41,352 bases of DNA from Acidobacteriota bacterium (GTDB taxonomy: Bacteria > Acidobacteriota > Thermoanaerobaculia > Multivoradales > Multivoraceae), in NCBI GenBank assembly GCA_011523565.1, contig WTGL01000169.1:6152-47503 (forward strand). Reading direction: 5' to 3'. Under the pieces are notes generated by a model. The model did no database searches. It was not told the origin of the DNA and saw nothing but the letters and a program-made list of their open reading frames with translations. Shown piece after piece: positions 8,607 to 16,819 of this stretch. The position numbers and the translations under genes are program-made. The first letter of the stretch is position 1. The number at the start of each line of letters is the position of its first letter.

Positions 8607-11449
8607 GCGGAAAGAAGATCGTTGTGCGGGGCGCCCGCGAGCACAACCTGAAGAACATCACCGTCGAGATCCCGCGCGACCGGTTGGTCGTCGTCACGGG
8701 CGTGTCGGGTTCCGGCAAGTCCTCGCTCGCCTTCGACACGTTGTTCGCCGAAGGGCAGCGTCGCTACGTCGAGTCGCTCTCGGCCTACGCCCGCCAGTTC
8801 CTGCACCAGGTCGAGAAGCCGGACGTCGACTCGATCGAGGGTCTGTCGCCGGCGATTTCGATCGAGCAGAAGTCGGTGTCGCGCAACCCCCGGTCAACGG
8901 TCGGCACGGTCACCGAGATCCAGGACTACCTGCGGCTGCTGTACGCCTCCGTGGGCGTGCCTCACTGCCCGGAGTGCGGCAAGGAGATCCGGCCCCAAAC
9001 CGTGCAGCAGATGGTGGACCGGGTTGCCGCTTTGCCGGAGGGCACGCGCCTGCTGCTCCTCGCTCCCTACGTCCGGGGCAAGAAGGGCGAGTACCGCCGC
9101 CAGCTCGAGCAGATGGTCCGTGAGGGCTTCCTGCGCGCCCGCATCGACGGCGAACTCGTCGAACTCTCGGGGGATCTGCCGGCGCTGGACAAGAACAGGA
9201 AGCACACGATCGAAATCGTGGTCGACCGGCTGGTCACACGACCGGGGATCAAACAGCGGCTGGCCTCTTCGTTCGAGACCGCGCTCGAGGTGGGGCGCGG
9301 GCTGCTCATCGTGGCGCCCCAGGGTTTGCCCGAGGAAACGATGTCCCAACACTACGCCTGCGCCGACTGCGGCTCGAGCCTGGCGGAGATCTCTCCGCGC
9401 CTGTTCTCGTTCAACAGTCCCTACGGCGCCTGTCCCGAGTGCGGCGGTCTGGGTTCCTCGATGGCCGTGGACGAAGAGCGGATCCTCGACGATCCGCGCC
9501 GGTCGATCAAGGCAGGCGTGCTGCGGCCCTTCCCGACGACGTCCAGTTCGTGGCGATTGCGGATGCTCAGGACCGTGGCGGCCGAACTCGGCTTCGACCT
9601 CTCAACCCCCTGGTGCGAGTTGTCGGAGGAGGCGCGGCAGGTCGTGCTCTACGGCTCGGGGAGCCGGGAGATCGCGTTCGAGATCAAGGGGCGGCGGTCT
9701 TCCTACCAGTGGCGTGGGCGTTACGAAGGCGTGGTGCCGATGCTGACGCGGCGCCACTCCGACACCGCGTCGCCCGGCGTGCGGGCCGAGATCGAGAAGT
9801 ACATGTCCGTTCGCACCTGTGGCTCGTGCGCGGGACGCAGGCTCCGCCCCGAGGCGCTGGCGGTGACCGTCGGCGGCCGTTCGATCGACGACCTGACCTC
9901 GATGCCGATCGGCGACCTGCGGGGTATGGTCGGCGGTCTGGGGCTGACCACGAAGGAGCGGCAGATAGCCGGCAAGATCCTGCAGGAGGTGGAAGATCGG
10001 CTGACGTTCCTCGAGGATGTCGGTCTCGGTTACCTCCATCTGGACCGGACGTCGGGGACTCTCTCCGGAGGAGAGAGCCAGCGGATCCGGCTAGCCACCC
10101 AGATCGGCAGCAAGCTGCAGGGTGTGCTCTACGTGCTGGACGAGCCCTCGATCGGCCTGCACCAGCGGGACAACGCGAAGTTGCTCAGAACGCTTCAGGG
10201 AATGCGCGACCTCGGCAACTCCGTCCTGCTGGTCGAACACGACGAGGAAACGATGCGCGAGGCGGACTGGATCGTCGACCTGGGACCGCGAGCTGGCGAG
10301 CACGGTGGCGAAGTGGTGGCGGAAGGGCCGCTCGCCGAGATCGAGCAGGCGCAGGGTTCGCTCACCGCGTCCTACCTGCGTGGAGAGTCGGAGGTGCCGG
10401 TGCCGGAGGGACGGCGGCCGGGCAACGGGAGCTGGCTCGGCATTCGCGGCGCCCGCCAGAACAACCTGGTCGACCTCGACGTGGACCTGCCGCTGGGATG
10501 CTTCATTCTGGTCACCGGGGTGTCGGGCTCGGGCAAGAGCAGCCTGGTCAACGAGGTTCTCTACAAGGCGCTGGCAAGGGCCTTCTACCGCGCCGCCGAC
10601 GCGCCTGGAGACCATGACCGGATCGAGGGCCTGGAGCATCTCGACAAGGTGATCGCGATCGACCAGAGTCCGATCGGCCGGACGCCGCGCTCGAACCCGG
10701 CGACGTACACGAACGTCTTTACGCCGATCCGCACCCTGATGGCGAAGACCACGGAGGCGCGAGCGCGCGGCTACAAACCGGGCCGGTTCAGCTTCAACGT
10801 GAAGGGCGGACGCTGCGAGGCTTGCGCCGGCGATGGTCAGAACAAGATCGAAATGCACTTCCTGCCCGACGTCTACGTCACCTGCGACATCTGCGGCGGC
10901 CTGCGCTACGACCGGGAGACGCTTCAGGTCCGCTACAAGGACAAGAACATCGCGGACATTCTGGCGATGAGCGTGGAGAACGCGCGGAGCTTCTTCGCCA
11001 GCATCCCGGCCATCGACCGCATTCTCTCGACGCTGGACGAAGTGGGACTGGGGTACATCCGGCTCGGCCAGCCCGCGACCACACTTTCGGGCGGCGAGGC
11101 GCAGCGCGTGAAGCTGGCCACCGAACTCTCGAAAAGGGCGACCGGACGCAGCCTCTACCTGCTCGACGAGCCCACCACGGGACTCCACTTCGACGACGTG
11201 CGGCGCCTGGTTGCCCTGCTGCAACGACTCGTCGACCGGGGCAACACGGTGCTGGTCGTGGAGCACAATCTGGACGTGATCAAGAACGCGGACTGGATCA
11301 TCGACCTGGGGCCGGAAGGCGGGGCCGGCGGAGGCCGGGTCGTGGCGGTCGGTACCCCGGAGCAGGTCGCGGCCGCCCCCGAGAGTCACACCGGAGCTTT
11401 CCTGCGCAGGGTGCTGGCGCCGCGAACGCCGGTGCGAAGGGCGAGCTGA
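8603..11449 (+). CDS. uvrA: Excinuclease ABC subunit A
   Basis: The 948-residue UvrA detects bulky lesions in nucleotide excision repair. It shows two ABC ATPase modules: the first Walker A is GVSGSGKSS at 33-41, the first signature is [15 protein letters not shown], the second Walker A is [14 protein letters not shown], and the second signature is [15 protein letters not shown], followed by the Walker [11 protein letters not shown]. Cysteine pairs for the zinc modules are present ([32 protein letters not shown]). Length matches the family. The GTG start at 8603 overlaps the smpB TGA. A gap of 20 bases leads to the next gene. Confidence 0.98.
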   Translation: MSGKKIVVRGAREHNLKNITVEIPRDRLVVVTGVSGSGKSSLAFDTLFAEGQRRYVESLSAYARQFLHQVEKPDVDSIEGLSPAISIEQKSVSRNPRSTVGTVTEIQDYLRLLYASVGVPHCPECGKEIRPQTVQQMVDRVAALPEGTRLLLLAPYVRGKKGEYRRQLEQMVREGFLRARIDGELVELSGDLPALDKNRKHTIEIVVDRLVTRPGIKQRLASSFETALEVGRGLLIVAPQGLPEETMSQHYACADCGSSLAEISPRLFSFNSPYGACPECGGLGSSMAVDEERILDDPRRSIKAGVLRPFPTTSSSWRLRMLRTVAAELGFDLSTPWCELSEEARQVVLYGSGSREIAFEIKGRRSSYQWRGRYEGVVPMLTRRHSDTASPGVRAEIEKYMSVRTCGSCAGRRLRPEALAVTVGGRSIDDLTSMPIGDLRGMVGGLGLTTKERQIAGKILQEVEDRLTFLEDVGLGYLHLDRTSGTLSGGESQRIRLATQIGSKLQGVLYVLDEPSIGLHQRDNAKLLRTLQGMRDLGNSVLLVEHDEETMREADWIVDLGPRAGEHGGEVVAEGPLAEIEQAQGSLTASYLRGESEVPVPEGRRPGNGSWLGIRGARQNNLVDLDVDLPLGCFILVTGVSGSGKSSLVNEVLYKALARAFYRAADAPGDHDRIEGLEHLDKVIAIDQSPIGRTPRSNPATYTNVFTPIRTLMAKTTEARARGYKPGRFSFNVKGGRCEACAGDGQNKIEMHFLPDVYVTCDICGGLRYDRETLQVRYKDKNIADILAMSVENARSFFASIPAIDRILSTLDEVGLGYIRLGQPATTLSGGEAQRVKLATELSKRATGRSLYLLDEPTTGLHFDDVRRLVALLQRLVDRGNTVLVVEHNLDVIKNADWIIDLGPEGGAGGGRVVAVGTPEQVAAAPESHTGAFLRRVLAPRTPVRRAS

Positions 11450-11469
11450 GGAGGGCCGGAGGGGAAAGC

Positions 11470-12963
11470 GTGGCTGCCTCGAGCCCATCCTCGGACCTGG
11501 CCGGTCGCCGGCAGCGCCTGCAGCTCGAGACGCTGTACGACCTGGTCGTGGCGCTCTACTCTCACGAGTCGGAGCAGGGTCTGCTCGACGACCTGTTGCA
11601 GCGGGTGTGTGCGGCTGTCGATCCGGCGGCCGCGGCCGCGGTGACCCGGGACCGCTTCGGCGTCGCCCGCGCCGCCGCGACGGTGGGTTTCGGCAGCCGT
11701 CCACCGTCTGCCGAGACTCTTCTCGCCGGTCCCCTGTGGCATGATCTGTTGGCCCAGGACGAAACCGTGGCCCGCAGCGGCGGAAAGCTGGCGGATCGCG
11801 AGTTTCGTTCCCTGGTGGCGGCGCCGCTCAAGTCGCGCGACTCCCTCCTCGGCTTCGTGGCGGTGCTCGACAAGGAGGCGCGCGGCGCCGGTGCACCCGG
11901 GTTCAGCGAAGGCGACCGGCGCTTTCTGAGGTCAGTCGCGGCGCTGGCCGGTGTCGCGCTGGACGGCCTGCGCCAGGTCGAACGTCTGGTCACCTCTCGT
12001 GAGCGTCTGGCGGAGGAGAACAAGCTCCTCAAGGAACGGCTGGACGACTTCGCGGAGGTCGGAGGGCAGCGGATCGTGGCCTACGCGCCGGCCATGCGGC
12101 GCATCCTGGAGGTCCTCGACCGGGTCGCGCCTCGCAGCGTCAGCGTCCTGCTGCGGGGCGAGAGCGGCACCGGGAAGGAACTGATGGCCGCGCTGCTGCA
12201 CGGGCGCTCGGAACGCTCCGGACCGCTGGTGGCGGTCAACTGCGCCGCCCTCCCCGAGAGTTTGCTGGAGAGCGAGCTGTTCGGTATCGAGGGGGGCGTG
12301 GCCACCGGCGTGCGAGCTCGCCTGGGCCGCTTCGAGCTCGCGGACCGCGGCACGCTCTTCCTCGACGAAGTGGCCGATCTCGATGTCGCTTCGCAGGTCA
12401 AGCTGTTGCGCGCGCTCCAGGAGCGCGAGATCGTACGCGTCGGCGGGCACCAGGCGATCCCGGTCGACACCCGTGTCGTTGCGGCGACCCACCAACCGCT
12501 GGAGCAACTCGTGGCCGAGGGCCGCTTCCGGGAGGACCTGTACTACCGCCTGAAGGGGATCAGCGTCGATTTGCCGCCGCTGCGCGAGCGGCGCCGGGAC
12601 ATCCCGCATCTAGTCAGGTACTTCACCGAGCGCTTCTGCGACCGTGAGGCGGTCGAGCCGCCCCAGTTCGACCGCGGAGCCCTGAATCTGCTCCTGGCGC
12701 ACGACTATCCCGGCAATGTCCGTGAGCTTCAGAACATCGTCGAGGGAGCCGTCTCCCTGGCCGACGGGGTCGTCGACGCGTCACTGATCCAGTCGTTGAT
12801 CGGAGGCACGGATTCGGGCCCACAGGGCCCGGAGCCGCTCGATCTGGAGACCGTCAAGCGCCGCCACGTGCGCCGGGTGATCCGCATGACCGGGGGCAAC
12901 AAGAGCGCCGCGGCGAAACTGCTTGGCGTGCACCGCCGGACGTTGTCGCGCGGCCGTTTCTGA
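11470..12963 (+). CDS. GAF/AAA+ sigma-54-family activator with altered GAFTGA loop
   Basis: The GTG start at 11470 has a strong ribosome-binding site (GGAGGGG) four to five bases upstream and gives 497 residues. Residues about 20-170 look like a GAF sensor, followed by a coiled linker (ERLAEENKLLKERLDDF). The AAA+ domain has intact Walker A GESGTGKE (230-237) and Walker B TLFLDE (295-300). The loop that normally reads GAFTGA reads GVATGV (276-281), so the phenylalanine that touches sigma-54 is alanine. The Fis-type helix-turn-helix (NKSAAAKLLGVHRRTL) stops after SRGRF, a few residues earlier than usual. By analogy with TyrR-like proteins it may act without sigma-54; that is inference. Two tandem dyads lie just downstream. 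Confidence 0.88.
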   Translation: MAASSPSSDLAGRRQRLQLETLYDLVVALYSHESEQGLLDDLLQRVCAAVDPAAAAAVTRDRFGVARAAATVGFGSRPPSAETLLAGPLWHDLLAQDETVARSGGKLADREFRSLVAAPLKSRDSLLGFVAVLDKEARGAGAPGFSEGDRRFLRSVAALAGVALDGLRQVERLVTSRERLAEENKLLKERLDDFAEVGGQRIVAYAPAMRRILEVLDRVAPRSVSVLLRGESGTGKELMAALLHGRSERSGPLVAVNCAALPESLLESELFGIEGGVATGVRARLGRFELADRGTLFLDEVADLDVASQVKLLRALQEREIVRVGGHQAIPVDTRVVAATHQPLEQLVAEGRFREDLYYRLKGISVDLPPLRERRRDIPHLVRYFTERFCDREAVEPPQFDRGALNLLLAHDYPGNVRELQNIVEGAVSLADGVVDASLIQSLIGGTDSGPQGPEPLDLETVKRRHVRRVIRMTGGNKSAAAKLLGVHRRTLSRGRF

Positions 12964-13244
12964 TCTGTCCGCCGGCGGTGAGGCGCGATCGGGGCACTAT
13001 GTCCCTATGAGGGCCATAATGTCCCGATCGTAGGTCACGTATGGCCTCTTGTCGGAGTCCAACCGGCCCCAAAGGTCGGTTCGGTCTCCCGTTGGGACAT
13101 GTTGCCGCGCTCGCGAAATCCGGGTCGGTTCGCCCCGGTCTTGCGGAAAGCCCTGTCTGGCCTCAAATCCTGGCTCCAGCGGACCGCCGTCCCCATGTTG
13201 GCAGCGGACTTGCTCGTGGGAGGGGGAATCGAAGGGAGGTCAGC
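12964..13244. other. Intergenic region with tandem dyads
   Basis: This 281-base stretch between the AAA+ regulator and the small membrane protein has no convincing gene. Its main content is the paired dyad at 12986-13030 (listed separately) and a further half-site GGGACAT at 13094-13100, which is the complement of the ATGTCCC found twice in the dyads. A short dyad (AACCG ... CGGTT) lies around 13060-13080. No clear -35/-10 pair was recognised, although a promoter for the partner-switching genes is expected here. Confidence 0.5.
12986..13030. repeat. Long inverted repeat made of two tandem dyads
   Basis: The arms 12986-13006 and 13010-13030 can pair over 21 positions (18 Watson-Crick, one G-T, two mismatches) around a three-base centre. 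The same DNA can be read as two 15-base imperfect palindromes, GGGGCACTATGTCCC (12991-13005) and GGGCCATAATGTCCC (13011-13025), exactly 20 bases apart. The right side is followed by TAGGTC with no T-run, so an intrinsic terminator is unlikely as sole function. The 20-base period suits two protein dimers on one face of the helix. Operator function is inference; the symmetry is seen directly. Confidence 0.6.
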
Positions 13245-13466
13245 ATGATGGTAGGGTCGCAGTTCAGTTTTTTGGACCGTGGAGGCGCTGCCGCGTCCGC
13301 GTCCGGTGCGAGGGTTCTGTCAGGTTTCCTGGACTGGGTCTTGACCTCGGTTCCGGCCGGCGTGTTCTGGTCTTCTGCTGTTGTCGCGAGTTTCGTGTGG
13401 TTTCTGCTGAACGATCAATTGCATCCCGCGGTGATCTACTGTCTGAAGCTGTTTCTAACCGCCTAG
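13245..13466 (+). CDS. Small hypothetical membrane protein
   Basis: This 73-residue frame begins with ATG at 13245 behind an excellent ribosome-binding site (GGGAGGT, four bases upstream), which is the main reason to believe it. Residues about 32-54 are hydrophobic (VLTSVPAGVFWSSAVVASF) and probably cross the membrane; the tail is also hydrophobic (PAVIYCLKLFLTA). The N-terminal 30 residues are polar and small. No family was recognised. It lies 43 bases before the RsbW-type kinase on the same strand, so it may anchor or inform the partner-switching proteins; that is only context. Could be a lineage-specific small protein. Confidence 0.6.
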   Translation: MMVGSQFSFLDRGGAAASASGARVLSGFLDWVLTSVPAGVFWSSAVVASFVWFLLNDQLHPAVIYCLKLFLTA

Positions 13467-13509
13467 CGGCGCCGGACCCGTCGCCCCGGTGCGCTCCGCT
13501 TGTTCCTCC

Positions 13510-13953
13510 ATGTCTGATTTCGGGGTACTCGAAGAGACCCATCTGACGTTCAGGCTCGCGCCTGACATGGAGCTCAAGGCGCGGGCCAGCGCCTGCGCGG
13601 TGGCGAAGTCCATACGGATGAGCACCGACAAGGTCGAGGAAGTGGGCATGGCGGTCGTCGAGGCGTGCATCAACGCGATCGAACACAGCGGGGCCGCTGA
13701 CGGGAAGTTGTATCTCGAGTTGGCCGTGTTGGGGCCGGCGGAAGCCGACGATCCTCGGGTGCTACGGATCACGATCCAGGACCAGGGGGTTGGATTCGAT
13801 CCCGGCAAGCTGGTACAACCGAGGATCGAAGACAACCTCAGGTCCATCCGCAAGCGGGGCTGGGGCTTGAGGATCATCGAGGGCTTGATGGACGAGGTGA
13901 ACGTGCTTTCCGGTGAGGGCGGAACGTCGGTCGTCATGTCGAAGGCGCGCTGA
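13510..13953 (+). CDS. RsbW/SpoIIAB-type serine kinase (anti-sigma factor)
   Basis: The 147-residue GHKL ATPase is of the anti-sigma family. The N-box EACINAIEH (51-59), G1 box DQGVGFDP (91-98) and G2 region KRGWGLRII (116-123) are all present, and no HisKA domain precedes them. Such proteins phosphorylate a STAS antagonist and hold a sigma factor or another output protein inactive. The ATG at 13510 (MSDFGVLEE) is preferred over a GTG at 13489. The next gene is the STAS partner, 29 bases downstream. No sigma factor gene is adjacent, so the output partner is unknown. Confidence 0.85.
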   Translation: MSDFGVLEETHLTFRLAPDMELKARASACAVAKSIRMSTDKVEEVGMAVVEACINAIEHSGAADGKLYLELAVLGPAEADDPRVLRITIQDQGVGFDPGKLVQPRIEDNLRSIRKRGWGLRIIEGLMDEVNVLSGEGGTSVVMSKAR

Positions 13954-13982
13954 CGAATGCGCGAGGGAGCTTGATTGGGTCC

Positions 13983-14342
13983 ATGACCGAGGGTCTGAAG
14001 TTGGATGTGGAACGCCGCCCGAATCTGGCGGTCATCTACACGGACGGTTACATCAACAACCAGGGGGGCGAGGAGATCGCCGAGGCCGCGTACGCCCTGC
14101 TGGACGACGGCTACAGGTCGCTGCTGCTCAACCTCCAGGGCACGAAGATCGTCAACTCGATCGGCATCTCGATCCTGATCGAGATCATCGAGAAGATGCT
14201 CGAGGTGAAGGGGCGTCTCGCGTTCTGCAACCTCACGCCGACGATCGAGAAGACGTTCCACATCATGGGTCTGGCCCAGTACTCGACGATCTACCCCGAC
14301 GAGCAGGCGGCTGTCAGTGAACTCCAGTCGGGCGCGTCCTGA
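13983..14342 (+). CDS. STAS-domain anti-sigma factor antagonist (RsbV/SpoIIAA type)
   Basis: The 119-residue single STAS domain shows a strand-helix pattern (NLAVIYTDGYINNQGGEEI, LLLNLQG, KIVNSIGISILIEII, RLAFCNL). The acceptor loop reads NSIG (58-61) where SpoIIAA has DSSG; the serine that is phosphorylated in SpoIIAA (its Ser58) corresponds to Ser59 here and is kept, while the preceding Asp is Asn. The preferred ATG at 13983 lies 13 bases after GAGGGAG; a TTG at 13971 is possible. Its 3' end overlaps the phosphatase gene by 26 bases, coupling their translation. It should switch between kinase-bound and free states according to phosphorylation. Confidence 0.85.
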   Translation: MTEGLKLDVERRPNLAVIYTDGYINNQGGEEIAEAAYALLDDGYRSLLLNLQGTKIVNSIGISILIEIIEKMLEVKGRLAFCNLTPTIEKTFHIMGLAQYSTIYPDEQAAVSELQSGAS

Positions 14343-15957
14343 CGCTCCAGCCAGCCGGCCCGCGGGTGTCGGCGAACTCTGGCGCCTGGCGGCGTCGGCG
14401 GATATCTCAGAGTGGGAGAGCGGTGCGTTTCAGACGCGGCTGGTAAGGCAGTGGTGCGAGGCGCACGGACTGGCTGGCGCCCAGATCTACCGCCCGGACG
14501 GCGGACCGGTCGCGTCGTGGGGCGTTCTCGGGAAACAGGAAACCGGCCTGGAGCACGACCTGGTTCTCTACTACGCGCCGGGCGACGAGGCTGGGGCGAG
14601 CGGGAACCGCACCGCCGCTCCTGGCGCGGGAACGCCCGCGGGAAGCGAGCTCGCGGGCATCCTGGCTGTGGGTCTGCGGCTGCGCGAGTTGGCGGATGAA
14701 CTGAAGGATCGGAAGTTCCACGACAACTACAACGTGGTCACGCTGCAGGCGGTCTACGATGTTGGACTGGCGATCGCCTCGACCCTGAACCTGGAGGAGT
14801 TGACCGAGGAAATCCTGCTCCGCGCCGTGTCGCTGCTGGATGCCCGGCGCGGTGCCTTCTACCTGCGGGACGCGGAGGGCCGGCTGGCCCTGGCCGGAAC
14901 GATCGGCGGCGGCGCCCGCGAGGTGATCGATGCGCCCCCCGCCGCGAGTTCCGACGGAGCCGCTCTCGAGGAAGCGGCGGCGGGTGTCATTCCGGCGGCC
15001 GAGCACTCTCTCGCCGTGCCGATCGAAGGCGACGGCGGCAGCGGCAACGTCGGCCTTCTGGTGGTTGCCGACAAGGAGAGCCGAACCGGCATCGGGCCCT
15101 TCGCGGCTCCGGACCGCCGGGCGCTCTCCCTGTTCGCGAACCAGGCGGCGATCGCGCTGACCAACGCGAACCTCCATCGCCAGGCCCTCGAGAAGGAGCG
15201 GCTGGAGCGCGAGGTGGAACTCGCGGCCGAGATTCAACAGGGCATCCTGCCGTCCGACATGCCGAGCGTCGGCTGCTTCGAGACCGTGGGCTGGAGTCGG
15301 CCCTCGCGCCAGGTCGGGGGCGACTACTACGGCTCACTGCAGTTCGCCGGTGCGCGTCGCGGAATGGTGGTCGCCGACGTCACCGGCAAGGGGATGCCGG
15401 CGGCTCTCCTCGTTTCCACCCTGGACTCGGCGCTCCGACTGCTGATCGACGATGCCCTCCCCGGCCGGGAAAGCACCCCGGTGGAGGCTTCGGCCGAACT
15501 GGTGGAGCGGCTCAACAAGCACATCGTCGAGTCGAGCGCTCCCAATCGCTTCATCACCCTGATCCTGGTGGAGGTCGATCCGGGGAACCGCTCCGTGCGC
15601 TATGTCAACGCAGGACACAACCCGGGGCTGCTCGTGCGTCGCAGCGGCGACGTGACGCCGCTTGGCGCGAGCGGCTTGCCGCTTGGACTCCTGCCCAGCG
15701 CGACGTACCGGGTTGATGCAGTGGAGATGGAACCGGGCGACCTGGTCTGTCTCTACAGCGACGGCATCACAGAATGCGAGTCGACGGCGGATGAAGAGTA
15801 CGGGCAGGAGCGCCTCGAGACGTTCCTGCGGGAGCGGCGCGACCGGCCACTGTCCGAGATCGTCCGGGCCATCGACGACGAGGTCAGCCGTTTCGGGGCC
15901 GGCCTGCCGCAGGGGGACGATCAGACGGTCGTGCTGATCCGCTGCCGGGCAGCCTGA
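14317..15957 (+). CDS. GAF-domain PP2C-type serine phosphatase (RsbU/SpoIIE type)
   Basis: The 546-residue protein has a variable N-terminal sensor part (1-140), a GAF domain (about 150-285), a helical linker (LEKERLEREVELAAEIQQGILP) and a SpoIIE/PP2C domain (about 320-545). Metal-binding motifs are GGDYYG (334-339), VADVTGKGMPAA with Asp354, YSDGITE and GDDQTVVLI. It should dephosphorylate the STAS protein encoded immediately upstream when the GAF or N-terminal region senses a signal. The GTG start at 14317 lies inside the STAS gene in another frame. This completes a kinase-antagonist-phosphatase cassette. Confidence 0.88.
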   Translation: MNSSRARPDAPASRPAGVGELWRLAASADISEWESGAFQTRLVRQWCEAHGLAGAQIYRPDGGPVASWGVLGKQETGLEHDLVLYYAPGDEAGASGNRTAAPGAGTPAGSELAGILAVGLRLRELADELKDRKFHDNYNVVTLQAVYDVGLAIASTLNLEELTEEILLRAVSLLDARRGAFYLRDAEGRLALAGTIGGGAREVIDAPPAASSDGAALEEAAAGVIPAAEHSLAVPIEGDGGSGNVGLLVVADKESRTGIGPFAAPDRRALSLFANQAAIALTNANLHRQALEKERLEREVELAAEIQQGILPSDMPSVGCFETVGWSRPSRQVGGDYYGSLQFAGARRGMVVADVTGKGMPAALLVSTLDSALRLLIDDALPGRESTPVEASAELVERLNKHIVESSAPNRFITLILVEVDPGNRSVRYVNAGHNPGLLVRRSGDVTPLGASGLPLGLLPSATYRVDAVEMEPGDLVCLYSDGITECESTADEEYGQERLETFLRERRDRPLSEIVRAIDDEVSRFGAGLPQGDDQTVVLIRCRAA

Positions 15958-15994
15958 CTCCCCACGGCGTCCGCGCCACGGATTGAACCCCGGA

Positions 15995-16795
15995 CTAGGG
16001 GAAGTTCGGGTTCTCCCCTTCGGGGTCGTCCTGCGCGCGCCCCACCATGGGAACGAAGCGCACGACATCGACCTGCCGGCGGACCAGGCCGTCGGCGGTC
16101 TTCCGGATCACGACCAGATCCTGGAGGGTTCGCCCGACCGGAGCCACCAGGACGCCGTTCACCTTGAGTTGCTCGATCAGGGGCGGGGGAACTTCGGAGG
16201 GCGCCGCGGAGACCAGGATGCCGTCGAACGGGGCCTCCTCCGGCCAGCCCCGGTAGCCGTCGCCCACGCGCACCTCGACGTTGCCGTAGCCCAGCTCGTC
16301 CAGCACCGTCCTCGCCCGCTCGGCCAGGTCGTCGATGATCTCGATCGTGTACACCCGGCTGGCAAGATGCGCCAGGACGGCCGTCGTATAGCCGGAACCG
16401 GTACCGATTTCCAGCAGCTTCTCGTCGCCTTCGAGTTCCAGCAGGTCGGCCATCAGGGCCACGAGGTAGGGCTGCGACACGGTCTGGCCCGACCCGATCT
16501 GCAGCGGTTCGTCACGATACGCCTCGTCCCGCAGCGCCGGGGGCACGAACTCGTGGCGGGGCACCGTCTCCAGGGCGCCCAACAGCCTCGGCTCCTCGAT
16601 TCCGCGGCCACGAATCTGCTCGTCGACCATCACCCTGCGCTCCAGGGCGTAGGAGTCGTCACCTGAGCTCGGCTGCGCCGCGATTCCGAGGGGAAACCAC
16701 AGGCAAACGGCTGCGGCAACGGTCCACGTTCTCCACGGGGAGTGACCGCATGTGGCTTCAGGCCGGCTGCGGAGCGGATGCGGAAGCCCTTGCAT
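15995..16795 (-). CDS. pcm: Protein-L-isoaspartate O-methyltransferase, probably exported
   Basis: The 266-residue protein has the Pcm core: MVDEQIRGRGIEEPRLL, VPRHEFVPP, GQTVSQPYLVA, the SAM-binding LLEIGTGSGYTTAVLA, RVYTIEI and PFDGILVSAA. Pcm methylates isoaspartyl residues to start repair of aged proteins. Before the core lies an N-terminal extension with a hydrophobic run (TVAAAVCLWFPLGIAA) ending in AAQ, which looks like a signal peptide, so the enzyme probably works in the periplasm. An internal ATG at the MVDEQ position could give a cytoplasmic form. It faces the phosphatase gene, with 37 bases between the two stops. Confidence 0.9.
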   Translation of the reverse strand: MQGLPHPLRSRPEATCGHSPWRTWTVAAAVCLWFPLGIAAQPSSGDDSYALERRVMVDEQIRGRGIEEPRLLGALETVPRHEFVPPALRDEAYRDEPLQIGSGQTVSQPYLVALMADLLELEGDEKLLEIGTGSGYTTAVLAHLASRVYTIEIIDDLAERARTVLDELGYGNVEVRVGDGYRGWPEEAPFDGILVSAAPSEVPPPLIEQLKVNGVLVAPVGRTLQDLVVIRKTADGLVRRQVDVVRFVPMVGRAQDDPEGENPNFP

Positions 16796-16819
16796 GACCC
16801 CTTATGATAGGCAAATCCC
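16796..16819. promoter_or_regulatory. Possible overlapping divergent -10 elements (pcm / tldE-like)
   Basis: The short gap between the divergent pcm and TldE-like genes contains CCTTATGATAGG at 16801-16812. It reads as a -10 hexamer TATGAT on the plus strand (16803-16808), and TATCAT lies at the equivalent place on the minus strand. No good -35 is visible for either. If the plus promoter is real, transcription would start close to the GTG at 16820, which would favour either a leaderless message or the later GTG at 16937. Confidence 0.3.

Noticed and set aside
12961-12981. UGA at the regulator stop read as selenocysteine
   Set aside because: Read-through would add only a few codons before another TGA, with no HTH-like continuation and no SECIS-like hairpin in the right place.
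13010-13035. Intrinsic terminator for the AAA+ regulator
   Set aside because: A strong hairpin exists but no T-run follows, and the two-dyad structure fits an operator better.
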